Assembly: GCA_037783415.1 (NCBI GenBank)
Contig: JAZGTN010000037.1
Location: forward strand, 5,938,501 to 6,002,500
Source: Leptasterias polaris
Taxonomy: Eukaryota; Echinodermata; Asteroidea; Forcipulatida; Asteriidae
Length of the DNA stretch: 64,000 nucleotides
Direction: 5' to 3'
A model generated the notes under the pieces. The model was given only the letters and a program-made list of their open reading frames with translations. It was not told the DNA's origin and did no database searches. A program made the translations under genes and the position numbers. The first letter of the stretch is position 1. Every line of letters starts with the position of its first letter. This document shows positions 11,490 to 22,186 of the stretch, in pieces.

Positions 11490-12587
11490 ATGGCCGTAAA
11501 ACCCCAGAACTCAAATGTGTGCGTTTTCAGCTTAATTGTTGAGGTGCTGGTGGTGTTACTGGGCGTGCCTGGTAACCTCCTCGTCATACGCGTTTACTGG
11601 GCCAAGACGGTCAAAACCAGCACCGTCATTTTAATTTTGGGCCTGGCCTTTACCGACTGTCTCGTCTGCTTGATGAAAAACATCGAAATTATAGAACAGA
11701 CTGTAGGAATTCCGCAAACCCTTTCGATTGTCCAAAAGTTAGTGAGTACGCCGCTCATGGCCTCCATAATGATCACTTCTGTGATCGCAGCGGATCGCTA
11801 CGACTGCATCTGCCGTCCACAACGGCGGTTCTTCGGGCGAAAGCGGGGACAAATAGCGGTCGTGATTTCATTTATCGTGTCGGCCATGATGACCGTTCCA
11901 GAATTCTTAAAGCAGTATGGCAAAGGCCCAACTCCGTCTGTGGACTTGGCTTTAATGGTTTTTCGCTTGAGCTGCTTTTTGGGTTCTTTTCTGATGATTG
12001 CTTTCTGTTACACCAAAGTGTTAATGGCCATCCGTAGACATGTTAAAATAAGCATTTTGTCTTCTGCAACTGGAGTAAACCCTTCCAGCTCGCAGGTTAA
12101 TTATTTGTCAAAATTTCGTTCCGGTGAAAAACCAAAGGACAAAGTCGCGGCCGAATCTGATTTTCCCTACTCCGTACCCCACCATTCATCTGGACCATCA
12201 ACTGTATCTCGTCCTGCCAGAGAAGAAATCGCCCCACAGCAAGGAGCACCGAAGAAGCCAGAAGCGCTTCGTCACACGGCGAGTGACAGAAGCGAGCCTC
12301 ACCCGAATCCCGTCAAACAGCGCCAACTTAGAAAGGTGGATGCCGGGACAATCCTTCAGCGTAAGACGACCGTGATGCTGTTCGTGGCCAGCGTTGTGTT
12401 CCTGCTGTTGTGGCTGCCGCACTGGATCATTGTCGCAGTTACGAAAGCCGATGGGGGTGAAGACGAGGGTATTTATGTCGACCCTGTCTTCTACAAAGTC
12501 ATGAATGAGGTGCGAGTTGTCTTCTTCTTGAATAACGCTATCAATCCGTTTATTTACGGACTTGCAAATAGACGGTTTAGAAAATAA
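11490..12587 (+). CDS. Single-exon rhodopsin-family (class A) GPCR
   Basis: Seven-helix receptor, 365 aa, intronless, plasma membrane. Helix 1 has LGVPGN, helix 2 LAFTDCLVC (the Asp of class A), helix 3 ends in the DRYDCICRPQRRF motif at about residue 102, helix 6 has LLLWLPHW and helix 7 NNAINPFIYG. The third cytoplasmic loop is long and Ser/Pro rich (about residues 186-285). There is no Cys at the start of helix 3 and none in the second outer loop, so the usual class A disulfide is absent. It is a paralogue of the receptors at 20,142 and 42,327. Their tail continues RRFRKDCKEVIRK; here a TAA stands where the Asp codon is, and the downstream bases still read CKEVIGKLCK in frame before a second TAA at 12,618. 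This looks like a recent C-terminal truncation of ten residues. The ligand is unknown; echinoderms have large lineage-specific families of such intronless receptors. Confidence 0.88.
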   Translation: MAVKPQNSNVCVFSLIVEVLVVLLGVPGNLLVIRVYWAKTVKTSTVILILGLAFTDCLVCLMKNIEIIEQTVGIPQTLSIVQKLVSTPLMASIMITSVIAADRYDCICRPQRRFFGRKRGQIAVVISFIVSAMMTVPEFLKQYGKGPTPSVDLALMVFRLSCFLGSFLMIAFCYTKVLMAIRRHVKISILSSATGVNPSSSQVNYLSKFRSGEKPKDKVAAESDFPYSVPHHSSGPSTVSRPAREEIAPQQGAPKKPEALRHTASDRSEPHPNPVKQRQLRKVDAGTILQRKTTVMLFVASVVFLLLWLPHWIIVAVTKADGGEDEGIYVDPVFYKVMNEVRVVFFLNNAINPFIYGLANRRFRK

Positions 12588-13211
12588 TGCAAAGAGGTGA
12601 TCGGTAAGCTATGTAAGTAACGAACAAGTCAAGCTGAATTTGTTGACCAAGGATATTCTTAAATAACACAGACACGCACTGTTCGTTTTCCAAATGGTTA
12701 AAATGAGTACAATAGTCACCAGTTTTGATACCATAAAAAGATTGAAATTAGAAAAAATATCAAAAGAAAAAAGATGATACACTGACACTTGCTCTTGCAA
12801 GACTTTGTATCGAATTAAACTAATCTGTTCCAGCGGGCAAACACCCACACATAACTCTATGCTGCCGTCACAAATCCTATTCTTCAACACTGTAACACTC
12901 TGTGGACATGTGAAAGTCCACAGTGTTTCAAGTCCCTACATTATGTGGACCCTTTTTGTTCTTAGGTCCACACTTCGTATGTAGCGTTAAAAAACGTGTA
13001 TTTTATTCATTACGTACCATTATGAACATCTATTTTCATGGTGAGCGTAAAGCTTACCCCAACATTTATATGGTAGAGAGGGCGCAATTCCACGTTACGT
13101 GTTATGTGTGTATTATGTGTAATACACAATGCACAGGACTTACAGTTGCACCTCCCATCTGAGAGACGCTTGTCTTGTCCCAGACAAGCCACCAACCAAT
13201 GGTCTCCCATC
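12588..13211. other. GPCR 3' flank with two adjacent hairpins
   Basis: No ORF is convincing. Two hairpins sit side by side: ACACTCTGTGGAC pairing with GTCCACAGTGT (12,896-12,929) and CTACATTATGTGGACC pairing with GGTCCACACTTCGTATGTAG (about 12,937-12,983). A third palindrome, GCTTGTCTTG with AGACAAGC, follows at about 13,168-13,190. Confidence 0.45.
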
Positions 13212-13901
13212 TACGGAGCTCCACGTGTGCCATGCCACTTATCTAGATAACGACATAATTTATCTTGCCAAGTCAACTTTTAAAAAAGCCGACTTATCGT
13301 GATAGTTTATCTCACCAAGACAACTTCCTAAAACTAAAAGGCTGACTAATCATGATAATTAATCTCACCAAGACGACTTCGTAAAACTGAGAAGTCGACT
13401 TATTCTGATAATTTATGTTGCCAAGGCGAATTCCTAAAACTAAGAAGTCGACTAATCATGATAATTTATCTCACCAAGACGACTTCCTGAAACTAAAAGG
13501 TTGACTTAACATGTTAATAGATCTTGCCAAGTCAATTTTTTTAAACGAAAAAGCCGACTTATCTTCATAAATTATCTTGGTGCGATAAATTATCATGATA
13601 AGTTGACTTCTTAGTTTAAGGAAAACGCCTTTGTGAGATAAATTATCAAGATAAGTCAATTTCTTAGTTTCAGGAAGTCGTCCTGGCGAGATAAACTATC
13701 ATGATTAGTCGACTTCTTGGTTTCAGGAAGTCGTCTTGGGTAGATAAAAGATCACGATTAGTCGTCTTCTTAGATTTAGGAAGTCGTCTTGGTGAGAAAA
13801 CTTATCTTATTAAGTCAGCGTTTTCGTTTTAAAAAGTTGACTTGGCAAGATAATTATGTCATTATCAAAGATAAGTGGCATGGCACTCGTGGAGCTCCGT
13901 A
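13212..13901. mobile_element. Foldback transposon with tandem-repeat arms
   Basis: 690-bp palindromic element. The outer ends are TACGGAGCTCCACG and CGTGGAGCTCCGTA, followed inward by GCCATGCCACTTATC and its complement. Each arm is built of about five units of roughly 60 bp, containing ATCATGATAATTTATC, CACCAAGACGACTTCCT and AACTAAGAAGTCGAC. The right arm has the same units inverted. CCCATC is present immediately outside both ends and is a possible 6-bp target duplication. There is no coding capacity. The arrangement is that of Foldback-type elements. Confidence 0.8.
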
Positions 13902-14450
13902 CCCATCCAATTACTGACCAAACTCAATGGTGCTTAACTTCACAGGTGTACGGCCCGGGGGGTGGTGCACCTGACCTAGCTCCCAAATTCGGTCAAAACT
14001 GTTGGGAAAATTCGGGCACAGCAATCTTTTAAAAATAAGTCAAATGGCCACAAAAAGCATGATGGCTCGTTATTCAGTATTAGAAGTTGGTACGTTTTTG
14101 TTCTGTGTCACCAAAGAGTCCGAAATACGCCCTTGCTTAAAGGGCCTATGCAATGCATTTTTTTTATTAGTTAAAGTCATAAAGTGATCCTACCTGAACA
14201 AATATTTACCCATTAAACCTTTGGTTTCACCGCGTTTATGCCATTAAAAAAATAAAAACATATTTTAGGGGTGCCCAGCACGCCCCGCCCATTCCCTCAT
14301 TATCATAAGAATGTGTGACGTAGACTAGGGAGATCGGCTCACTTCCTGGTTCTACGTGTTGTGCGTCACACGCATACTGTACCGTGTGAAGTTTCTAAAA
14401 GTTTCTTTAGTTTGTCGCTGCTTCATCAAAAAAATAGGGCATTTATTCAG

Positions 14451-14676
14451 AATGCCACCGACCTGTGTTGTTGCTGGTTGCAGCAACACCACTAAGGATG
14501 GTTTCAGTCTCCATCGTTTACCCTCTGACCCAAAAATTCGAAGAATTTGGACGGCGAAAGTCAAGCTGACTCGGGCAAAGTGGTCAGGGCCAACCGAGCA
14601 CTCGGTCATCTGTTCCGTGCATTTTGAGACATCGTCGTCGCCTCTCTGGCTCGTACATGTATGGCCGAACCCCTAG
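14451..14676 (+). CDS. THAP-type zinc-finger exon (partial)
   Basis: Starts MPPTCVVAGCSNT at 14,451. Cys at positions 5 and 10, then RLPSDPKIRRIW, a KWSGPTEHSVICSVHF block: this is the C2CH zinc-binding THAP fold, found in THAP proteins, P-element and Kolobok transposons. After the final His-Phe the frame runs only 17 more residues to a stop in sequence that is antisense to the next feature, so the real exon probably ends near 14,640. It is either an exon of a larger gene or a stranded fragment. Confidence 0.6.
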
Positions 14677-14781
14677 CTCCTCATTTCTTTCATAATCACT
14701 GTCAGCCTCACTACTTAAATCCGAAGAATTAGTCCCCGAAAATTCTTCATCTACTGCTGAAAATGATGAAGATTCGGCCAT
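14640..14781 (-). CDS. Acidic N-terminal exon, P2X7-like type (partial)
   Basis: Minus-strand frame from an ATG at 14,781: a Ser/Asp/Glu-rich stretch (FSAVDEEFSGTNSSDLSSE) followed by GVRPYMYEPE and a run of Arg. A short acidic leader ending in a PYxFEP-like motif is typical of many invertebrate proteins annotated as P2X purinoceptor 7-like. It meets the THAP exon tail to tail at a shared CGTCGTCGCC stretch. Function not assigned; it may be a fragment. Confidence 0.4.
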
Positions 14782-14985
14782 GTATGTTCGTCTTTTTATA
14801 TCACGTCCGTCGTAGTGATTGTTAATGTACAATGCGTTGTGTGTACTGTAGGAAATTCCGCGATCCGTGTGTGCATGTACACGTAGCGCATGCATCAGCT
14901 GCCACATTAGCATGGTACCCGCAACATATTCTTGGTACCAGACCATTCTGAATTGCTTATGAACTCTCCGCAGTCTACGTCACGA

Positions 14986-15540
14986 ACAGCGCCCCCGCGC
15001 GGCGTAAAAAATAAGGAATTTAATTAATAAAAATAATTATTGCAAATTTTAAACATTTTACACTACTCACACAAATTTTTTTTATTTTAAATTGTATACA
15101 GAAAGTAAAAATAAACTAAAAAAAATAAATTTCTAAATTGTGAAAAATAAGTATTGCATACCACTAGCTTTGCAATTCAGATTGTCCGTATGATACGTAG
15201 GCCTGTTCTTATTTTTTAAATGATGAAAATAAAAAAAGCATTGCATTCTTACTTGATATTTTATCGCACAAAGAATGTACACTGTACTGTATTCAATGGA
15301 TCTTGCGCAAAATATTTTTTTTTTTTCGGACAGACGACATTTTGGGGGCAAAATATGTAAAAAACCAAAGTGTTGCCAATCGTGTGTATCTTTGTTTTTA
15401 TATGCTTTTTAAGCCCTTTTCGAAAACTGGACTTGGGCTTTGGTTTGGGTTCCGTCAGTTGTTTTGTAAACGTGCGCTTTCTTTAGTACGTAGTTTTGTA
15501 TGAGGAGATTTTTGATAATGAAACAAAGGGAAACGTCACT
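14986..15540. other. AT-rich intergenic stretch
   Basis: Mostly A/T-rich DNA with long T and A runs. Nothing beyond short chance ORFs. Confidence 0.4.
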
Positions 15541-15901
15541 TTAAAGGCATAGTATACCTTTGGTTTTTGGAACCGTTTCATTTGATATACAATGAAACTG
15601 GCCTGTGAAAATTTCATTTCAAAAAGTGGTCACGTTTTTGAGATATCGCCAAAAATCCGAAGTGAATATGTCCACGCAGGAATTTAGAATAATCCCTAAT
15701 ACTATAGGAAAACACAATCTGACTGAGACGTTTCTCAGATTCAAATTTTAGTGTCTAAAATCTGCTACCTTCTTACATAAACCACATTACTTCGAAGTGA
15801 AATGTTTCTCAAAATGCTTTATACTATCGTAAGCTGCTGTAGGCTTCCGACCAATAAGTTTTTATTACCAGTAATTTTAAGGGTGATAACCAAACGTATA
15901 G
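15541..15901. repeat. TTAA-flanked MITE, family X, copy 2 (right end lost)
   Basis: Begins TTAAAGGCATAGTATACC and ends in GATAACCAAACGTATAG, where the expected CC(T/C)TTAA terminus is missing. Orientation is inverted relative to the copy at 163. Confidence 0.7.
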
Positions 15902-16059
15902 ACCATGTGACCTGTGACATCACATGTTTACAAAAGAGCCACAGAGCCTGGACTTCCTGCAGGCATATTTGTACACAGCTCAATAGAAGAATACGACAAA
16001 TCTTATGTTTTATGGAGATTGCACTGTCTGATTTTTCTCAACTTTTGATATGAAGAAAG

Positions 16060-16237
16060 GGGGGACATCTCAAAGGCTTGTATGCTTTCTGCTTTTCTCT
16101 CTCCACTCTCTCCATTCATGTGTTTCCACTTGACTGCTCTTGTAACTCCTGTATCCATGCTTGTATGTGTGTTGTGTGTTGTCATTTAGCCTTCGAGAAA
16201 GGCTCTGCTAGGGTCGAAACGTCAGGCCACTAACTTA
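16060..16237. repeat. MITE family W, copy 2 (left end lost)
   Basis: Shares the CTTTCTGCTTTTCTC interior and the GCTAGGGTCGAAACGTCAGG right end with the copy at 711-895. It ends within a few bases of the start of segmental duplication copy A. Confidence 0.7.
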
Positions 16238-16341
16238 TTTTTTACACACTAAATCGTTACATTAATTTTAATATTGTGATTTCTTATTAAATGTTTGATT
16301 TTCCCTGTTAAAGGAGCGATGCTTTAATGGTAAATAAAGGC

Positions 16342-16735
16342 TTAAAGGCAAAGTAGAACCGTTCGATTGTTTTAATCTTATTTAGATGTAGATACATACA
16401 ATAAAACTAACCTGCGAAAATTTCATTTGAAAAGGTGGTAGCGTAAAATTGAGATATCGCCGAAAAATCCGGAGCGAATATTTTTTATGTCCATGCAAGA
16501 AAAATAATCCCTAATAACAATACACAATCTGGGAAGCGTTTCTGGCAGAAACTTTTCTTAGATTCAAATTTTGGGCCATAAAAACTTATATATTTTTGAA
16601 TAACCACAAAACTTTGAAATAAAATGTTTCTCAAAATGCTTTATTCTATTGCAAGCTTCTGTAGGCTTCACAACCAATAGATTTGTATTGCCATTGTTTT
16701 TAAGAGTGATTACCAAACGTATACCTACCCTTTAA
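16342..16735. repeat. TTAA-flanked MITE, family X, copy 3 (duplication A)
   Basis: Ends TTAAAGGCAAAG and ACCCTTTAA. In copy B the same element carries a solo LTR; here the unfilled LTR target TGTC is at 16,488-16,491. Its right TTAA is also the left TTAA of the family V element that follows, so X inserted at V's terminal TTAA or the reverse. Confidence 0.75.
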
Positions 16736-17010
16736 AAGGCTTATAGGATCATACAATGGTAATGACCCCGAAAAACTCCGTGTAATTTATATCCGAAAGA
16801 TTACTTGTTTGAAGACGGTTATGGTAGTGCTGAAAAAAGTATTTCGTCTGAAGTTCCCCGTTGGTTAGAAATCCATAAAAGTTTGTCGAAAATGTTGAAT
16901 CTCCAAAGATCGCCTAAAGGTGTCCTTTTGTTTTGATATTCATCTTTCCGTGGTGTCTGCTTGTGAATGCTGCGACCGGACTCAAGAAATGTGGTTGGTA
17001 CCCGCCGTCA
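16732..17010. repeat. MITE family V, copy 2 (right end not found)
   Basis: Begins TTAAAAGGCTTATAGG and then follows the interior of the 4237 element (GGTAATGACCCC, CTCCAAAGATCGCC, CCTTTTGTTTTGA). Similarity fades near 17,010 before a poly-C tract at 17,146-17,163. The duplicate in B is at 39,910-40,190. Confidence 0.55.
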
Positions 17011-17438
17011 CATATTATTAGCTTAACGTGGATGGTCACGACGTTCTTGAAAAAATACCGTGTACAAACAAATGAATATTTCGATACATCAAGAGCTCCT
17101 TTAAAAAAAAATATAGAGAGAGATACTTCTTTGCCTTCTCTTACACCCCCCCCCCCCCCCCCCTTATGTCTACATAAGACAAGTGGCCCATATTTGTGGC
17201 CTAGGCTTGAATCTCAAGTACGGACCAACTTAAAGACAGTTTTGATTTGTTTTAAATAGTATAACCGTTCAACGTTCGCCATTAAGCGTATAGTACCCAG
17301 TGGCACGTACATTCTAGCTTTTTGAATGGTCACACACCATTAGTCTTAAGTTGGTAATGGCATCTTGTTTATCATGGGGTAAATTCGCCATTGAGGACTT
17401 GTGAAGGCTACGTCAGCATTGATTTCTTCTAATACTCC

Positions 17439-18444
17439 CAAGGGCGTCGATCGCTACTGAAAAGTAGGGGGGACGGGCGAGCAAGTCTTGACAAAATACA
17501 TCTTACATTATTTGCACCGGCACACCATTACTTTTACATTTAATTTCTGTGTTACACTTTTTGTTCCCTATTTTTTGTTTGACCAGGAGGCGAGTTACAG
17601 GGAGTGATATTTAACAATCATCCGAAATGGTGTTTGGGGCGCTGTCTCGACTGTGACAATTACGCGGTTTGAGGCAGGGCACCTGTCGACCATGCTGAGA
17701 GTTTGGTCACATACAACAACAATAACCTGGGGCGCTAGATACGACCGATGATGTCAACATTTCGAAAAAAGGAGTACAGCGCCCCAGTTACTGGGTCTAT
17801 GTAAAACCGAGATTCTACCAAATATAAAAATGCTTCGGGAGTCCGGCGTTTATTGTGTGTCAGCTTGAAGTTCTTCGAAAAAACAAAATACTGCTTCTTC
17901 AACAAATCTTGTCATGGCCCAAACTGCTCCTATTTATTTTAATGGATTTTACTACATTTTGTGCGTTTTGCGGTTGTAAAAAAAATGTAACATGCGCTCA
18001 CACACAGACATCCTTTGTGGAGGGATCGTGTACCGTACATTATAGCATACACAAACAACGCATAACTTGAATGCTAACAATAGGGTATGTAAGCGGGATT
18101 TTGGCGTTCATGTCTTGGACGAAAGTTGTCATCTATTGTCTGTATTATAGAAACGGAAATAGACCCAAAATACCATTCTGCGCGTGGTCCATCAGAACAA
18201 AAGATGAAAATGAAGAAAACATTTCACCGTTTGTTCGCTATACTTTTATTTGAACAAAAATTGTAATGAAAATGGTGTATATTTTTAGATGTTGTTGCAT
18301 ATTTCTAATGAACAGTCAATCAAAAAGTCGGGGGGGGGGGGGGGGGGGGACATCTGATATGCTGGTCCCCCCCCCCCCCCCCAGTCTAAAAAGTGTTGGG
18401 GGGGACATGTCCCCCCCCCCGTCCCCGACCCATCGACGCCCTTG
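17439..18444. mobile_element. Non-autonomous hAT-like element, present only in copy A
   Basis: Inverted ends CAAGGGCGTCGAT and ATCGACGCCCTTG, flanked by AATACTCC on both sides (17,431-17,438 and 18,445-18,452). Copy B keeps the empty site with a single AATACTCC at 40,612-40,619. An 8-bp target duplication with CAAGGG-type ends is the hAT signature. 1006 bp, no transposase. Near its right end lie long G and C homopolymer runs (about 18,331-18,421) that form an inverted repeat. Confidence 0.9.
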
Positions 18445-18835
18445 AATACTCCCCTGGCCACTTATTGAGTTGAAATTTTCAACTGAATGAGCCGTCAATA
18501 CTCTAAGACCCTCGATGCAAAATGTCAAGGCTCGGGAATGAAAGCTTGCGCCATGATGGGGGATTAAAGTAGCCAAACTCATTGTAAAAGATGTCAACAG
18601 CTCCGAGATTAGTAAAATAAGTAGATATACATCTTTGTTTGAAAGAATTACGAATACACATACACAACAAAACCTACAGAAGGAACGCAGGCTGCTCAAA
18701 TTTATTGAAATCTATTAGTATAGTAAGGCAGTCGGTATAGTAGGTTGTATTGTATACTGTACTGCGGTACAAAACGAAAATAGAGTCAAGTAAAATATGT
18801 AGTAAAAAATAAAGAGTTTAAAAAAACACTTTTAA

Positions 18836-18979
18836 AAATTTGTGGTTGAACAAAGAAATAGGGATACCTTCAACATGGGCCTATAGCTCAGTTGGTAGAG
18901 CGCTGGCATGTGAATCCGGAGGTATGTTGGTTAAAATCCCGCTCCAGTAAATTTTTCTTCGTTCAACCCCAAATTTAAC
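18836..18979 (+). repeat. tRNA-like unit between inverted arms (duplication A)
   Basis: The tRNA-like core at 18,877-18,950 has the A box TAGCTCAGTTGGTAGAGCG but a degraded B box (GGTTAAAATCC). It is flanked by AAATTTGTGGTTGAACAAAG on the left and its complement CTTCGTTCAACCCCAAATTT on the right. The copy in B is at about 41,030-41,176. Confidence 0.65.
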
Positions 18980-20141
18980 AACTAACAAGACGAACATTAA
19001 CAAGCAAAACTCAATCAATGTGGAAAATATGACAACAATTTCACAGAAAGCAGATTGAAAGGGGATAGGCCATCTAATGTCAGTGTGTGTTTTCGGTACT
19101 TAAAACATATTGATTAAGAGTCGTCCAAGGAGCTACAAAAGTAAAATATTTATAAAAACACGTTCTGCCATTTTGAAGAGCCAAATTTTCGAACCCCTAA
19201 AATGGCGGACCATGTTAGTTCACGATGCAAAGGGAAAACCACACAATTTGGAGGAATACAATGTGTGAGTCACTGAGTTCTAAATTTCCAACCTATTAAA
19301 TTTCATAACAAACGCTTTTCATAGTCCAAAGTGCATCCAAGGCAAGGTGAAAGACGACAATATGTGTTGATATACCCTTTCAGGTAAAATATTTGTCAAA
19401 ATCCCAAAACGTCTAATGACGCCACCATGACCATATAGGCCTAATGTATACCATGTAAATTATGTGTAAGTCTGTGAGCACAATCTTGCCAATATTGTGC
19501 ACACCCTTTAACGATATTAAAGCACAATTTTCTGATTAGTTATTAGCAGAACACCTTTTCCCCCTAAAAATCCAAGCGTATTCTACAGGCAGGACAATTA
19601 GGCACATCACTCTATAAAGTTGCATGTGATTCATGCACCAACAACTAGCGCTGCGTTTCAAACAACATGTATCTGCTGAATCCCGCTTGTTTTCCCGCCC
19701 CCAAAAATATATGAAATGGGGGAAAAAAAACGTGAGATTTAGATACAGTAGTGAGATACGTTTAGTGAGTAGGCTAATGGAGGAAAAATATCGTAGAAAC
19801 CATGGCAGCGGGGATTACAAAAAGAACGCCCTAAACGAACGTGACTGTAAACTGCTTGAATGACAGTTTCCATGATCACACTCTGAAACATCTCCAACCT
19901 TATAGGTAGACCTAAACGTCGTTGAGCGGTGGTGATCAAAAGTGAAATCGCGTCTTATTTCAATGCACCTGATATTTTTGGATGAGGAATTTTGTACTCC
20001 ATTCATGCATGCAACTTGAATGCTATTACGAATAGTCACTAAGCTTGTAGCGTTGATATTTTTTACCTGGTTTTCGCACTGAACTTTCCGTACGAAATTG
20101 AGTGTTATTTGAACTGAAAATCCTACGAGGTATAAGCTGCA
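18980..20141. other. Non-coding tract upstream of GPCR (copy A)
   Basis: Nothing recognised. A 76-aa open frame at 19,633-19,863 has an equivalent in B (41,817), but compensating single-base indels and the overall near-identity of A and B make this uninformative about coding. Contains the GPCR's presumed promoter, with no motif I can defend. Confidence 0.35.
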
Positions 20142-21302
20142 ATGGAAAATATTTCGAGCTCAATCTTGACCGAAGATTACCAGTCTGGTATAGAGGTACA
20201 TGTACATGCAAGTCAGTTGGTGTACCATATAATGTTGGTTTTATTTGGCGTACCTGGTAACTGCCTCATCCTTCGTGTGTACTGGACTAAGACCCTCAAA
20301 ACCAGCACTCATGTACTGATCATAGGACTGGCCTGTGCCGATCTCGCCGTCTGTTTCCTGCATAGTCTCGGTATCTTTGAGCGTATTCTAGTTCTCGCGG
20401 GATTGACTGTCCCGCTGTGGGTATTTATTTTGACATCCTTTCAGTACATCGCTCTCGGTGTATCGAGTGTGCTCACAGGAGTGATTGCAGCGGATCGCTA
20501 CGACTGCGTCTGCCGTCCACAGCGCCGGTTCTTCACCCACAGGCGAGGTAAGATAGCAGTTTGGGCCTCGCTACTGCTGTCATTTGTCATGAATATCCCC
20601 GGTTTCTTCGCATCGGCATCTAATTTCTCAAATCCCCTCGAAATCACGTGGCTATTTGCACTGCAATTTGCTAAGTTTATGTTGGTCCTTGTGACAATTG
20701 CCTTGTGCTACGGAAAAGTCTACTTAACAATCCGGAAACATACTCGGGTCGGTGCCCCGAAGACGGTACAGGGGGGAAGCAGTTCTATTTCTAGGCCCGA
20801 TAGTGAGTGGTCGACGAGATTTCCGCTTTCCCTAAGAGAAAATAGTCAACAAAACCCCAAAAGTACTCTTGAGTCGGCTACATCTAAACAAAATCTCCGG
20901 GCTTCATTTCCCATAGAAAGTCAAGGAAATGCTGGACTGCAACCAGTCCCCGGCCCAAGCGATAAATTACCCCCCGTCCAAGAACCAATTGAAAGTGTCG
21001 CAATTAGAGGACGCTTTCAGAATGGAAATGTTGCGGTGCTACAACGGAAGACAACCCGGATGCTTTTCATCACCAGTCTGGTGTACCTGCTGACGTGGAT
21101 GCCGTACTGGATCTACACGGCGGTAACAATCTCGTACTTTAGAGGTGTAATGGTTAACCCAACGTCCATTGGAATATTGGCGGAGATAAGTTATGTTGTA
21201 TATGTTAACAATGCTGTCAACCCGCTCATTTATGGACTCGCAAACAGACGGTTCAGGAAAGACTGTAAAGAAGTGATTCGGAAGGTAAAACTCTGTCCGT
21301 AG
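20142..21302 (+). CDS. Single-exon class A GPCR, duplication copy A
   Basis: 386-aa seven-helix receptor without introns. Helix 1 about residues 24-46 (FGVPGN), helix 2 56-78 (LACADLAVC), DRYDCVCRPQRRFF from residue 118, helix 4 137-158, helix 5 168-192, a long Ser/Pro/Gln-rich third cytoplasmic loop about 195-303, helix 6 with LLTWMPYW at 316-323, helix 7 with NNAVNPLIYG at 356-365, and a short basic tail ending KVKLCP. An Asn-Ile-Ser glycosylation site follows the start Met. The Cys expected at the outer end of helix 3 and the partner Cys in outer loop 2 are absent. The protein is identical to that at 42,327 and clearly related to that at 11,490 (shared GVPGN, ADRYDC, LQRKTT and NRRFRK blocks). 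Ligand unknown. Confidence 0.92.
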   Translation: MENISSSILTEDYQSGIEVHVHASQLVYHIMLVLFGVPGNCLILRVYWTKTLKTSTHVLIIGLACADLAVCFLHSLGIFERILVLAGLTVPLWVFILTSFQYIALGVSSVLTGVIAADRYDCVCRPQRRFFTHRRGKIAVWASLLLSFVMNIPGFFASASNFSNPLEITWLFALQFAKFMLVLVTIALCYGKVYLTIRKHTRVGAPKTVQGGSSSISRPDSEWSTRFPLSLRENSQQNPKSTLESATSKQNLRASFPIESQGNAGLQPVPGPSDKLPPVQEPIESVAIRGRFQNGNVAVLQRKTTRMLFITSLVYLLTWMPYWIYTAVTISYFRGVMVNPTSIGILAEISYVVYVNNAVNPLIYGLANRRFRKDCKEVIRKVKLCP

Positions 21303-22186
21303 AGTCTCTTCTCACAAGCGAGCGAATTTAGACAGCTAACATGTAAGTTTGTTTTGTCTGTTTAACCAAAAATTGAAGAAATTAGTACCTCTGCCGTCGG
21401 GGACTGAAAATTGAAGAAATTAGGACGTCTGCCGTCGGGGACTGTAATGGACTTTTGTTTTAAACGTGATTCATCCTGAGTAGTGGCTGACCGGCGGCCA
21501 ATCAGTTCACATAGATAAACTCAACCTTTGTACATAAGTCTTGCACATGCAGTACATATTATGTACGGTACATAAAAGTTTAATTGCGATATACTCACCG
21601 TAGCCTATGCACCTATATATATATATTTGTATATATTCATACGCTGGACTGCAGCAACATGCAAATTATGTACGTCATCAGTCTGATGATTAACAGGCTA
21701 GCCTGACCCAGCCTGTCATTAATATTTGTTTTTAATTAACTACCATTAATCATTGACGGATCTTTTTGTCCATGGTATCATTCACATTCGTTAACCACAA
21801 AATCAGCACTTTAAGGACAAATTAAGAAACTCTTAATTGTAATTTTATTTTTGGTGCAACTGGTATGTATTGCTAGAATAGTAGGACTGTGATTGTAAAA
21901 AAAACAGTTAGTACTGTTAAAACAAAACAAAAAATGTCAAAAAGAATATTTAAAATTGTTAAATGAAAAGACCATTGGGGTGGGCGACTGCACACAACCC
22001 TTAGGGTAGCTACGGGGTACTTCCATTGTAGTTCTAATATTCCCTTTTCTGAAGAAATTCTCTGTGGGGTACCACAAAAACAAAGAAAACCTGGTGGGGT
22101 AGCATTGTTCCATTGTTAAAAGTACCCCGTATGTTGGCGTGTGTATATAAGGGCACCATATTTCGTACTACCATTACTACGCACCA
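21303..22186. other. GPCR 3' flank (copy A)
   Basis: Holds a two-unit direct repeat of about 38 bp at 21,372-21,446 (ending CTGCCGTCGGGGACTG in both units), a (TA)n run at about 21,615 and AT-rich DNA. Conserved in B. No gene seen. Confidence 0.5.

Noticed and set aside
18331..18421. Long G and C runs as a regulatory or structured element
   Set aside because: Homopolymer lengths are unreliable in assemblies and the tract is within a mobile element absent from B.
19633..19863. 76-aa ORF upstream of each GPCR copy
   Set aside because: Its survival in B is expected because A and B are nearly identical; no recognisable domain or signal.
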